A stretch of 64,000 bases of DNA from Phycisphaerae bacterium (GCA_017993835.1 JAGOLX010000032.1:1-64000); one strand, 5' to 3'; positions 27,461 to 35,015 are shown, numbered from the stretch's first letter. Notes: a model not told the origin generated them from the letters alone. Translations and numbers: made by a program.

Positions 27461-28363
27461 CTACTTGTTGCGATCCAGAAGAACGGTTGCCAAGTGGCAC
27501 AGAACGTCGGCGCGGGCGCCGAACGGCTCCAGTTCGGCCACCGCCTCGTGGGCCAGCGCGTGGGCCAGTTCCCTGGCCTTCTCGATGCCGACGACCGCGG
27601 GGTAGGTGCATTTTGCCGCTGCGACATCCTTGCCTGCGGTCTTGCCCAGTTGCTCGCTGGAGGCGCTGACGTCGAGGATGTCGTCGGCGATCTGGAAGCC
27701 CAGGCCAATTTTCAGGCCGTATCGACCCAGCGATTCACGCTGTCGTGCGTTCGCCCCGCCGCACCATGCGCCCATCAAGGTCGCGCAACGGAACATCTTG
27801 GCGGTCTTGTTCGTGTGGATGTACTCCAGGACCTCGACGGTCCCGGCCTTGTTCTCGGCCCTCAGGTCGGCGACCTGCCCGGCCACCATGCCCGCAGGAC
27901 CCGCCGCCTGCGCCAGCTCCCGCACGAGATTCACCGCCAGCGACGGATCGCTCACCCCGTCCGCGAGGACCTCGAAGGCAAGCGTCAGGAGCCCGTCGCC
28001 CGTCAGAATCGCGGTCGCTTCATCGAAGGCCTTGTGGCAGGTCGGACGCCCGCGGCGCAGGTCGTCGTCGTCCATCGCCGGCAGGTCGTCGTGGATGAGC
28101 GAGTAGGTGTGGACCATCTCGATGGCCGCCGCGGCCAGGCGGGCGGCCGCGTTGTCTCGCCCGGCCACCAGCTCGCAGCACCACAGGACCAGCGCCGAGC
28201 GAATCCGTTTTCCCGGCGAAGAGAGCGTGTACCGAAGCGCCTCGCGCAGCGCCTCCGGGATTTCTTTCTGCTCGGCCAGGAGCCGGTCGAGCGTGTCGTT
28301 GACGATCTGAACCCGTTCGTCCAACGAACGGGAGAAGTCTGAGTTGGCTGTGGACGATGACAT
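27461..28363 (-). CDS. Polyprenyl diphosphate synthase (FPP/GGPP type)
   Basis: 300 aa from the ATG at 28363 (MSSSTANSDFS). It condenses IPP with allylic diphosphates to make C15-C20 isoprenyl diphosphates, downstream of the MEP pathway to which dxr belongs. The first Asp-rich motif is IHDDLPAMDDDDLRRGR and the second is GFQIADDILD, with GKRIRSAL near residue 50 for IPP binding. The length and the two-residue insert in the first motif match bacterial IspA-type enzymes. No clear ribosome site. Divergent from miaA across a word-repeat palindrome. Confidence 0.92.
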   Translation of the reverse strand: MSSSTANSDFSRSLDERVQIVNDTLDRLLAEQKEIPEALREALRYTLSSPGKRIRSALVLWCCELVAGRDNAAARLAAAAIEMVHTYSLIHDDLPAMDDDDLRRGRPTCHKAFDEATAILTGDGLLTLAFEVLADGVSDPSLAVNLVRELAQAAGPAGMVAGQVADLRAENKAGTVEVLEYIHTNKTAKMFRCATLMGAWCGGANARQRESLGRYGLKIGLGFQIADDILDVSASSEQLGKTAGKDVAAAKCTYPAVVGIEKARELAHALAHEAVAELEPFGARADVLCHLATVLLDRNK

Positions 28364-28376
28364 AGAACCGTGAGAA

Positions 28377-28443
28377 TTTACTATTTATGATTTACTATTC
28401 GCGATTGAAGTCCAATAGTAAGCCGCAAATGGCAAATAGTAAA
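28377..28443. repeat. Word-repeat palindrome (TTTACTATT word)
   Basis: TTTACTATT occurs twice on the left (28377-28385, 28391-28399). Its inverse AATAGTAA(A) occurs twice on the right (28414-28421, 28435-28443), with CGCGATTG and CCGCAAATGG pieces between. It is AT-rich in a GC-rich region. It fills the gap between the polyprenyl synthase and miaA and overlaps the possible upstream starts of miaA. Confidence 0.65.
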
Positions 28444-28449
28444 CCACGA

Positions 28450-29364
28450 ATGATTTTAGTTCTCGGCGTGACCGCCTCCGGCAAGGCCCGCCTGGGCTTC
28501 GAGCTGGCTCGGTCGCTGGCCGGCGAGATCCTCAGCGTCGATTCCATGAAGGTCTACCGACGAATGGACATCGGCACCGCCAAGCCCTCCCGCGACGCGC
28601 AGCAGCAGGTCCGCCACCACCTGATCGACGTGGTCGAGCCGAGCGAGTCCTTCAGCGTCGGCCTGTTCCTGGAAAGGGCCCTGGCGGCCATCGAGGACAT
28701 CCGCAGCCGGGGCAAGACGGTCGTCGCGGTGGGCGGCACTGCTCTGTACCTCAAGGCCCTTCTCTACGGGCTCTTCGACGGTCCCGGCAGCGACGAGTTC
28801 ATCCGCGCCGAACTGCGGGCCCAGGCCCAGCGCGAGGGCCTGGCCAAGCTGCACGAAGCTCTGCGCCAGATCGACCCGGATGCGGCCGCCCGGATCGACG
28901 CGAACGACGCCAAACGCATCATCCGCGCCCTGGAGGTCTTCCGCCTGACCGGAAAGCCCATATCGAGCTTTCAAAAGCAGTTCGACGCCCCACAGCCGAT
29001 GCACGACTGGACCATCCTGGGCCTGTGCCGCGAGAAGGCCGAGGAAAGCCAGCGAATGAACGCCCGCGTCAAGAGGATGATCGAGCAGGGCCTCGTCGAC
29101 GAGGTCCGATCGCTCCGCGCGGAGGACAAGCCGCTCAGCCAGCAGGCACGATGCGCGATCGGCTACGCGGAGATCATCGAGCACCTCCAGGGCCGAATCA
29201 GCCTGGAGGACGCTATCGAGCAGATCAAGAAGAACACCCGCCGGCTCGCGAAAGGCCAGCGAACCTGGTTTAAGACGTTCAAAGGGGTCCGCTGGCTCGA
29301 TGTCGGGCCCCAGGAATCGGCAGAGTCCGTGATCGAGCGGGCGACGAGGGAATTGGACCTGTAG
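28450..29364 (+). CDS. miaA: tRNA dimethylallyltransferase
   Basis: 304 aa from the ATG at 28450 (MILVLGVTASGKARLG); in-frame ATGs upstream lie inside a repeat. It adds the isopentenyl group to A37 of tRNAs reading UNN codons, using DMAPP. Family motifs: the P-loop GVTASGKA, DSMKVYRRMDIGTAKPS, HHLIDVVEPSESFSV, VGGTALYLKALLYGL, and the C-terminal CAIGYAEI and TRRLAKGQRTWF. The P-loop ends in Ala where Ser or Thr normally binds magnesium, an unusual change. It is divergent from the polyprenyl synthase, and both use isoprenyl diphosphates. Confidence 0.93.
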   Translation: MILVLGVTASGKARLGFELARSLAGEILSVDSMKVYRRMDIGTAKPSRDAQQQVRHHLIDVVEPSESFSVGLFLERALAAIEDIRSRGKTVVAVGGTALYLKALLYGLFDGPGSDEFIRAELRAQAQREGLAKLHEALRQIDPDAAARIDANDAKRIIRALEVFRLTGKPISSFQKQFDAPQPMHDWTILGLCREKAEESQRMNARVKRMIEQGLVDEVRSLRAEDKPLSQQARCAIGYAEIIEHLQGRISLEDAIEQIKKNTRRLAKGQRTWFKTFKGVRWLDVGPQESAESVIERATRELDL

Positions 29365-29402
29365 CGCGAAACATCGAGAAAGAAACGCCCCGAGGCGGGA
29401 AG

Positions 29403-29541
29403 ACTCGAAATCCGAAACAAATCCCAAGGGCCAAAACCCAAAGGACCGAAACGCTGCCACCCGCCGAAGGGTCCGTTTTGAATTTCGGATTTGGGGCATT
29501 TGTGCTTGTTTCGGATTTCGTGCTTCGAATCTCGGATTTCC
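29403..29541. repeat. Word-repeat palindrome (GAAATCCGAAAC word), copy 1
   Basis: CGAAATCCGAAAC (29406-29418) pairs with GTTTCGGATTTCG (29508-29520). Further degenerate copies of the word lie outward and inward on both arms. It follows the miaA stop and precedes the tandem array at 29609. Confidence 0.65.
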
Positions 29542-29608
29542 GCAGCGAGTCCGACGGAAAAAGGCAGGTTCGTCCCTCGTCGCGCGTCGCTCGGACCCCG
29601 GCGCGACC

Positions 29609-29812
29609 GTGGCCCAGCCGCCCCCGGCTGGGGAAAGGACATGTAGCCCAGCCGCCCTCGGCTGGGGAAAGAACATGTAGCCCAGCCGCCCCCGGCTGGG
29701 GACAGGACATGTAGCCCAGCCAGCCCCCGGCTGGGGAAAGAACATGTAGCCCAGCCAGCCCCCGGCTGGGGAAAGAACATGTAGCCCAGCCGCCCCCGGC
29801 TGGGGGAAGAAC
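29609..29812. repeat. Six-copy tandem array of a 34-35-bp palindromic unit
   Basis: Units read GTAGCCCAGCCGCCCCCGGC, then TGGGGAAAGAACAT, with small changes (CCCTC, AGCCCC, ACAGG). The unit carries the inner palindrome CCAGCCG...CGGCTGG. Copies abut with no unique spacers, so it is not a CRISPR array. Single or paired copies of the same element lie inside the GH95 gene (49441-49523) and the GH43 gene (52790-52850). A related CACCCCCGAGGGCGGGGGTG palindrome follows directly. Confidence 0.85.
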
Positions 29813-29949
29813 ACCCCCGAGGGCGGGGGTGCCACATGTGCCACAGGCGACCATGGTTTGGGAGGGAACAACCGATGAAGAGATTCTCCCCTCCCAAAGC
29901 AGGCTCGACCTGCCTTCTTCCGTCGGATTCACCCGGCAACGCGGCGGTC

Positions 29950-30531
29950 TCAGGCCGTCTGGAGTTCCTGCTGGGCTCGAAGGATCGCGGCGGCCTCGCC
30001 CAGGACGAGCTGTTTGACCAGGCTCTGCGGGACCAGGGTCATGCCCATGCTGAAGATCCGCTCCTCGACCATCGCGGCCACGACGCGGGCCGTCTGGCGG
30101 GACAGTCCCGACTCGTCGGTCAGCTCATCGATGATCCTGCTCTTGTCCCAGGGCACTCGCTCAGGCGGTCTTGGCGTGCGGTACAGCCGTTCCACGTCCG
30201 AGAAATCCCGCACGTCCACCGCCAGGACCTCCGTCCGGGCGCGTTTGAGACGACGCTCGATGGCATGCTCGCCCAGCGCCAGCGCCGCATCCTCGAAGCC
30301 GGTCGAGACCAGCACTGCCTTGATCATCGAGAAGATCTCGCTCGAGCTGGTCTGGCGGGACTCCTGTCTGCGATACAGGTAGTAGGTCACCACCTCGGCC
30401 AGGTCCTCCGCCATCGCCATGTCCGGCTCGCCCGCGCTGGACAGCGCGTTGTTGATCGTACCGACCACCTTCGTGTGAATGTACTCCTCGGTCGTCCCGT
30501 CGCTCTTAGTGACCTGCAACTGCTTGCGCAT
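29950..30531 (-). CDS. ATP-cone domain protein, NrdR neighbour
   Basis: 193 aa from the ATG at 30531 (MRKQLQVTKSDG); a GGAGG lies 12 nt upstream. The N-terminal roughly 95 residues look like an ATP-cone (VTKSDGTTEEYIHTKVVGTI, then YLYRRQESRQTSSSEIFSMI), the nucleotide-sensing module of ribonucleotide reductases and NrdR. The C-terminal half (RDFSDVERLYRTPRPPERVPW; ERIFSMGMTLVPQSLVKQLV) is not recognised. No zinc ribbon and no catalytic part. It lies downstream of nrdR on the same strand, separated by a word-repeat palindrome, so a role in dNTP-responsive control is plausible. Confidence 0.7.
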   Translation of the reverse strand: MRKQLQVTKSDGTTEEYIHTKVVGTINNALSSAGEPDMAMAEDLAEVVTYYLYRRQESRQTSSSEIFSMIKAVLVSTGFEDAALALGEHAIERRLKRARTEVLAVDVRDFSDVERLYRTPRPPERVPWDKSRIIDELTDESGLSRQTARVVAAMVEERIFSMGMTLVPQSLVKQLVLGEAAAILRAQQELQTA

Positions 30532-30558
30532 CTGAGCCGTCTGCCTCCATGCCGAACA

Positions 30559-30710
30559 AGCACGAAATCCGAAACTCCAAATCCGAAACAAACTCGAATG
30601 ATCGAAATCAGAATGACCGAAACGCTCGCGCTCGTCGCACGCTCCGTTTTGGATTTGGGGTTTGGGTCATTCGTGCTTGTTTCGGATTTCGAGATTCGTG
30701 CTTTGAATTT
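30559..30710. repeat. Word-repeat palindrome (GAAATCCGAAAC word), copy 2
   Basis: Left arm from 30559 carries AAGCACGAAATCCGAAAC, CAAATCCGAAACAAAC and GAATGATCGAAATC. The right arm to 30710 carries the inverse words (TCATTCGTGCTTG, TTTCGGATTTCG, GATTCGTGCTTTG). Same word family as 29403-29541. It fills the gap between nrdR and the ATP-cone gene. Confidence 0.65.
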
Positions 30711-30751
30711 CAGACTTCCGCCCGATCTTCCATTTTTCCGAACCCTACTTT

Positions 30752-31243
30752 CTAATGCTCAAAGAGCTTGAGCTGTTCAGCAGGCTCCGTTTCCCGGATC
30801 GCCTTGCTGACCTCCTCGATGAGTTCGCCCGCGTCGTCGAACTCCCGATAGACGCTGGCGAAACGGATGTACGCGACCTTGTCCACGTCGCGCAGGTGCT
30901 TCATCACGCACTCCCCGATGAACGCGGAAGTCACTTCCTTGTCGAAGTTGCGGAAGATGTCCTCTTCCGTCTTGTCGGCCACCTGCTGGACCTGTTCCGC
31001 GGAGATCGGACGCTTGTAGCACGCCTTCTGCAGGCCCGCGATGATCTTCTCCCGCTCGTACGGCACGCGCGACTTGTCCTTCTTCACCACGTGCAGCTTG
31101 AAGCTCTCGCCTGTCCTCTCATAGGTGGTGAAACGCCTCTTGCAGACCAGGCATTGGCGGCGCCGCCGGATCACGCGCCCCGAATCGCTCGAACGCGAAT
31201 CGACGACCTTATCGCTGTCTTCCTTGCAGAAGGGACATCTCAC
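30752..31243 (-). CDS. nrdR: Ribonucleotide reductase repressor NrdR
   Basis: 163 aa from the GTG at 31243, which gives the standard family start (M/V)RCPFCKEDSDKVVDSR. The zinc ribbon uses CPFC and CLVC (about residues 3-6 and 31-34). The ATP-cone spans about 48-140 (VVKKDKSRVPYEREKIIAGL ... ECVMKHLRDVDKVAYIRFAS). NrdR senses ATP/dATP and represses ribonucleotide reductase genes through NrdR boxes. Two such boxes overlap this gene's own promoter (31331-31377), so autoregulation is likely. GGAGG lies about 12 nt upstream of the GTG. Confidence 0.95.
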   Translation of the reverse strand: MRCPFCKEDSDKVVDSRSSDSGRVIRRRRQCLVCKRRFTTYERTGESFKLHVVKKDKSRVPYEREKIIAGLQKACYKRPISAEQVQQVADKTEEDIFRNFDKEVTSAFIGECVMKHLRDVDKVAYIRFASVYREFDDAGELIEEVSKAIRETEPAEQLKLFEH

Positions 31244-31330
31244 GACCCAACTCGACCTCCCTGAACGTCCATCCCCGCCGGCCGAAACCAAAACCCCCGG
31301 CTATCCATTCCACGCACCTGCGATCCTTCT

Positions 31331-31380
31331 ACACTATATAGCTGACCACCCGATTGTAGGACCTATATATAGCGTGTCAA
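31331..31380 (-). promoter_or_regulatory. nrdR promoter with two NrdR boxes
   Basis: Minus strand: TTGACA (31380-31375), 16-bp spacer, TACAAT (31358-31353), a near-consensus sigma-70 promoter. One box, CTATATATAGCGTGT (31363-31377 on the plus strand), overlaps the -35 and spacer. The other, ACACTATATAGCTGA (31331-31345), lies just past the start site. Both match the ACACTATATATAGTGT-type NrdR palindrome. The centres are about 31 bp apart, close to three helical turns, as in known NrdR sites. Confidence 0.8.
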
Positions 31381-31450
31381 CGGAAAATCCGAGGACCTGA
31401 CGCGATCAGAGGGCGAAGAACCGGCTTGGAAAAAGGCGAATCGGGCCTAT

Positions 31451-31491
31451 ATTCTTCAACGAAATCTCTTGGTTCGATTTCGTTGAAGAAT
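31451..31491. repeat. Perfect 16-bp hairpin
   Basis: ATTCTTCAACGAAATC (31451-31466), 9-nt loop, GATTTCGTTGAAGAAT (31476-31491), extended outward by GGCC pairs. There is no T-run, so it is not a typical terminator. It lies directly upstream of the decayed gene at 31519-31854 and may mark the end of that element. Confidence 0.6.
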
Positions 31492-31518
31492 GGAAAGGCC
31501 GAATCTCTCGACGCGCGA

Positions 31519-31854
31519 CCGGGGTTTGAGGGGTTTTGACCGGCTTCGCTTTCGCGGCACGCTGCGGTCGATCTGTTACGCCGGGGGCATGGATCTGTTT
31601 CTGGCCCGTGTGGGCGTTCGATAGAAGGACTTCAAGGAAGTGGCCTTGGGGTGGTCGGAGCAGTTGGTCGAGCGGGGTCGGCAGGTGGCCCGGGAGGCGG
31701 GTCGCCCGTTCCAGTTTATCGCCAGCAGCCACGAGGACAAAAAGGCCGAGGCTCTGCGGATTGCCGCTATTATCGCGTTACGCCCAAAGGACAGCAGATC
31801 ATGACGGCGGCCCTGAGGCTGCGTGACGCGGATGTCGCGAAGCTGGTAGCCTGA
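31519..31854 (+). pseudogene. Decayed gene fragment with stop and internal deletion
   Basis: One frame reads FDRLRFRGTLRSICYAGGMD, LFLARVGVR, a TAG stop, then KDFKEVALGWSEQLVERGRQ and GRPFQFIASSHEDKKAEALR. Another frame then gives YYRVTPKGQQIMTAALRLRD and ends ADVAKLVA at TGA 31854. The two parts read like the start and end of one protein with the middle deleted and a frame change at the junction near 31765. I believe it is a mobile-element-associated protein but cannot name the family. Confidence 0.55.
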
Positions 31855-32045
31855 AGATGCTTGCTAGGAAAACAAGATCTTACGCCTTTGCAGTGCAGGA
31901 ATGACAGGATCGATTCGCGAGGCTCGAAAGAATCTACCTGCAAACGCGAATCGCACGCTTCGCCCCGGACCGCCTGGGGCGGTTCTTGATAACGCGGCCG
32001 CGATGGAGTATGATGCCGGTCTTCGTCTGGTTCGGGAGAACTTTC

Positions 32046-32552
32046 ATGGACAACAAATTCGTCAGGGCGATCTTTCCGGGCTCCTTCGACCCGATTACGA
32101 ACGGGCATTTGGACGTGGTCCGTCGGGCCATCAATCTATTCGACGAGCTGATCATCGCGGTCGGGCGAAGCCCGATCAAGAACCAGCTCTTCACGCCGCA
32201 AGAGCGGGTCGAGATGATCCAGGAGTTGATCGGCGACATGCCGGGGGTGATCGTCGAGAGCTTTGAGGGGTTGATGGTCGAGTACGCCACCCGGCGGCAG
32301 GCGAACGTCGTCCTTCGCGGCCTGCGCAGCCTGACGGACGTGCAGTACGAGTTCCAGCTTGCCATGACCAACCGGGCGGTCGCGGGAATCGAGACGATCT
32401 TCATCATGACCAGCGAGCAGTACGGATTCACCAGCTCGACCCTGATCCGCGAGATCGCCTCGCTCGGCGGCGACCTCTCGAACCTGATCCCCCAGAGCGT
32501 TCACCGCCGTCTGAAGGAGCGGTTCGCCCGACTGCGGGCGGAGAACCGCTGA
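32046..32552 (+). CDS. coaD: Phosphopantetheine adenylyltransferase
   Basis: 168 aa, the family size. ATG at 32046 (GGGAG 7 nt upstream). It transfers AMP from ATP to 4'-phosphopantetheine in CoA synthesis. Motifs: FPGSFDPITNGHLDVVRRA with the nucleotidyltransferase T/HxGH-like site (NGHL), VLRGLRSLTDVQYEFQLA, MTSEQYGFTSSTLIREIASL. Convergent with ftsQ, with only 10 bp between the two stops. Confidence 0.96.
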   Translation: MDNKFVRAIFPGSFDPITNGHLDVVRRAINLFDELIIAVGRSPIKNQLFTPQERVEMIQELIGDMPGVIVESFEGLMVEYATRRQANVVLRGLRSLTDVQYEFQLAMTNRAVAGIETIFIMTSEQYGFTSSTLIREIASLGGDLSNLIPQSVHRRLKERFARLRAENR

Positions 32553-32562
32553 CATCCCGATA

Positions 32563-33507
32563 TCAGTATCGCTTGTCGATCGGCTGAGGGATCTTGTCCT
32601 GCGGATTGAGGAGCGGTAGATACTTGATGTGTCCCCCTTCGCTGAGCGACCCGTATTGCTTGTAGTGCGTGTAGAGCTTGGCGAGCTTCACGTCGTCGCC
32701 GGCTTCGAGGTACATGGCGTAGTCGCCGATCTCAGCACCCCAGATGATCTGCACGTCGTCTTTGCTCTGCAGAGTGATATGGGGCTGCGATCCGCGGGGA
32801 TACTTGCGTCCTTTGTAGTTGGAGACATCGATGCTGGCGATCTGATTCAACAGCGGGTTCTTGAGCGCGTGTTCGGTGTCCATCCGGTTCAGCAGGAGAA
32901 CCAGAGCGACCGCAGTGGAGAGATCGCCCACGTCGAACACCTGGCCCGGCGGGGGCACGACGTTCAGCGCGACGCCTTTGGCCTCGACGATGGGCAGGTG
33001 CGGCATGGCCATGTAATCCATCACGACGAGGTCCCGATCGACATAGATCTTCTTGGCGTCCTCGCGGATGTCGATCATGACCAGGGGCTTGCGCCATCGA
33101 GCGGTGAGGCGCACCGACTCGTGCGTCACGCGGACGTTGATGTCGTCGAGCCAGGCCATGGACGCCAGCTTGCCGGCGATGTCGGAAGCGGTCCTCTCGG
33201 TCAGCGGGAATCGCGTTCCGCCCGCGATCTCGGCCACACGGTTCTTCAAGTCCCAGTTGACCCACTCCGGCACATTGACGAGGACCAGGCCGCCCTCGGG
33301 GACCGGGTCCACGGACCGGACGTACCCCTCTGCATACCGCAGGAACGCCCCGGAGCCCACGAGAAAACCGATGACCGCCGCCACCTTCAGGATGGCGACC
33401 CAATTCCAGTTCCGGATGGCGGTCAGCCGCTTCTCGCGGGCCCGCCGGTTGTTCTTCCAGGAGCTGAGACGCTCCCTAAAACGAATCTTCTTTGCCTTTG
33501 CGGCCAC
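32563..33507 (-). CDS. ftsQ: FtsQ/DivIB-like cell-division protein
   Basis: 314 aa from a GTG at 33507 (AAGGTG about 7 nt upstream); a GTG two codons earlier is possible. A basic cytoplasmic tail is followed by one membrane helix (VAILKVAAVIGFLVGSGAFL), then an extracytoplasmic part with a POTRA-like segment (about 75-150: VNVPEWVNWDLKNRVAEIAG; WLDDINVRVTHESVRLTARW) and an FtsQ-like beta region. Similarity is loose, as is normal for FtsQ. The assignment rests on topology and on being the last gene after murC-murB-ddl. It should link the divisome to septal wall synthesis. Confidence 0.75.
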   Translation of the reverse strand: MAAKAKKIRFRERLSSWKNNRRAREKRLTAIRNWNWVAILKVAAVIGFLVGSGAFLRYAEGYVRSVDPVPEGGLVLVNVPEWVNWDLKNRVAEIAGGTRFPLTERTASDIAGKLASMAWLDDINVRVTHESVRLTARWRKPLVMIDIREDAKKIYVDRDLVVMDYMAMPHLPIVEAKGVALNVVPPPGQVFDVGDLSTAVALVLLLNRMDTEHALKNPLLNQIASIDVSNYKGRKYPRGSQPHITLQSKDDVQIIWGAEIGDYAMYLEAGDDVKLAKLYTHYKQYGSLSEGGHIKYLPLLNPQDKIPQPIDKRY

Positions 33508-33520
33508 GTTCACACCTTGG

Positions 33521-33590
33521 GATTTGTGAATTGCGATTTACGATTGTCGATTTGAGGGTGCCGCCGGATAGGCCACACCACAAATCAAAG
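33521..33590. repeat. Word-repeat segment (GATTT word) between ftsQ and ddl
   Basis: GATTTGTG (33521-33528), GCGATTTACGATTGTCGATTTG follow-on words (33533-33554, given here as repeated GATTT pieces), and the inverse CACAAATCAAAG (33579-33590). The word is related to those flanking the S23 gene (34560-34995), but no gene lies inside. Confidence 0.5.
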
Positions 33591-33593
33591 ACC

Positions 33594-34517
33594 CTATGTC
33601 CTGCATTTGCTACGCGCCAGCGCCGTTTGGACGATCCGCACGCACAGCTCGCTCATCGACAGGCCGATCTTGCCCGCCGCCTTGGGGAGCAGCGAATGTG
33701 TGGTGAAGCCCGGGATCGTATTGACCTCCAGCGCATAGGGAGTCCCGTCCTGGCTCACGATGAAGTCGACGCGCGAGAAGTCCCGGCAGCCCAAGGCGTC
33801 GAAACAGGCCATCGCCGCATCCGCGACGCGGGTCCGCACGGCCTCGTCTTCAATCGTATCGAAGAGGTATTCCGTCCGGTCGTCCACGTACTTGGCGTGG
33901 TAGTCGTAGAACCCGGTCTTGCTGCGAATCTCGATGATGGACAGGGGTTGCCGACCGAGAACGCCGACCGTGACCTCTCGCCCCTCGACGAACGACTCGA
34001 TCATGCAATCGCCGAACTCGTCGCGAACGGCGCAGGCGGTCGCGACCGCTTCGTCGCGGCTGTTGACCATGTGCACGCCGACGCTGCTGCCCTGTCGGAG
34101 CGGCTTGACCACGAATCGCTGGCCGAGCCCCTTCAGTTGAGTGTCCAGGCCCGACGGGTCGGCGCCCGGACCGAACTCCACCACCGCCGGCACCGCCACC
34201 CCGGCGGCGCGGAACAGCCGTTTGCTGGCCATCTTGTCGAACGCCAGCCGGCTGGCCGCCGGGTCGCAACCGGTATACACGAGGCCGCGATCCTCGAAGA
34301 CCTGCTGAAGCTGACCGTCCTCGCCGAACTCCCCGTGCAATGCCAGGAAGAAGACATCCACGTCTGTGCTGTCCAAGATCTGCATATCGTCCGGGCGGAT
34401 ATCCGAAACCACCACGTCGAGACCGCCTTCACGAAGGGCCTCGGCGACACACCGCCCGCTCTCCAGGCTCACTTCGCGTTCCCGGCCCACGCCTCCCCGC
34501 AATACGGCTACCTTCAT
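33594..34517 (-). CDS. ddl: D-alanine--D-alanine ligase
   Basis: 307 aa from the ATG at 34517 (MKVAVLRGGVGREREVSLES), the standard family length; the upstream extension crosses a repeat and is rejected. ATP-grasp enzyme joining two D-Ala for peptidoglycan. Motifs: GGVGREREVSLESG, ALHGEFGEDGQLQ, KPLRQGSSVGV, DYHAKYVDDRTEY, DFIVSQDGTPYALEVNTIPG and FTTHSLLPKAA. Ligand choice: the HGEFGEDG loop is of the D-Ala-D-Ala type as far as can be seen. It lies in the murC-murB-(S23)-ddl-ftsQ block. Confidence 0.95.
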   Translation of the reverse strand: MKVAVLRGGVGREREVSLESGRCVAEALREGGLDVVVSDIRPDDMQILDSTDVDVFFLALHGEFGEDGQLQQVFEDRGLVYTGCDPAASRLAFDKMASKRLFRAAGVAVPAVVEFGPGADPSGLDTQLKGLGQRFVVKPLRQGSSVGVHMVNSRDEAVATACAVRDEFGDCMIESFVEGREVTVGVLGRQPLSIIEIRSKTGFYDYHAKYVDDRTEYLFDTIEDEAVRTRVADAAMACFDALGCRDFSRVDFIVSQDGTPYALEVNTIPGFTTHSLLPKAAGKIGLSMSELCVRIVQTALARSKCRT

Positions 34518-34559
34518 CTTCTCATGCCTCGGCGACTTGTCAAGACCTTTGAAAAGTGT

Positions 34560-34995
34560 GATGTTTGATCTTTGATTTTTGATTTCAGAGAGATTTGCCT
34601 TCATCCATGGTCTCTTCCGTATTTTGAGGTTTTGACCGCTGATGTGAAGATCGCAGTCAGCGCGTTGGCTTCGTCCAGGAGGGCTGCCACCCGCTTCGCG
34701 GGCAACAGCGTGCTCTCGATGATCAGTTCGAGCCAGAAGCAGGTTTCATCCGCTTCTTCCTCCACGGTCCCCAATTTGGCCGAGAATTCCGCTTTTGACC
34801 GCGAGCGACATGCGGCCCGGTAGTTCGCGCCAACCGACGTCCCACAACGAACCAATTGGCCTCCGATTGCCCGGCCAATGGTGGTTCTCAGCAGCGCACC
34901 AACGAGCTTCATCACACGCAAGGCAAACTGTTTGGTCCGGATCTTCAGTTCCTCGCTGTTCATCGCCGACGGCCTCAAATCAAGAATCAAACATC
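34560..34995. mobile_element. Candidate S23-gene unit bracketed by word repeats
   Basis: The left side has GATGTTTGAT (34560-34569) followed by CTTTGATTTTTGATTTC. The right side has the exact inverse ATCAAACATC (34986-34995) embedded in AATCAAG, ATCAACC and AGAAATCAG words. The bracket contains only the four-helix gene and interrupts an otherwise tight mur-ddl-ftsQ operon. No transposase is present. The idea of an inserted unit is inference. Confidence 0.4.
34601..34963 (-). CDS. Four-helix-bundle (S23 / Avd-like) protein
   Basis: 120 aa from the ATG at 34963 (MNSEELKIRTKQF; GAGG 9 nt upstream). Pattern of the family first found in 23S rRNA intervening sequences (TIGR02436): FALRVMKLVGALLRTTIGRA, IGGQLVRCGTSVGANYRAAC, RSRSKAEFSAKLGTVEEEAD, ETCFWLELIIES. 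The family forms pentameric helical bundles and is related to the Avd protein of diversity-generating retroelements. Its cell function is unknown. Here it is not in rRNA but sits between murB and ddl, bracketed by inverted word repeats. No reverse transcriptase is nearby. Confidence 0.9.
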   Translation of the reverse strand: MNSEELKIRTKQFALRVMKLVGALLRTTIGRAIGGQLVRCGTSVGANYRAACRSRSKAEFSAKLGTVEEEADETCFWLELIIESTLLPAKRVAALLDEANALTAIFTSAVKTSKYGRDHG

Positions 34996-35015
34996 AACCA
35001 TCAGAAATCAGAATG

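Noticed and set aside
27078-27605. Open frames around the AAACGAAGCCAATTC repeats
   Set aside because: They translate repeat DNA and run into the polyprenyl synthase gene on the other strand.
29609-29812. CRISPR array
   Set aside because: Units abut without unique spacers, the unit is GC-rich and internally palindromic, other copies are dispersed, and no cas gene is near.
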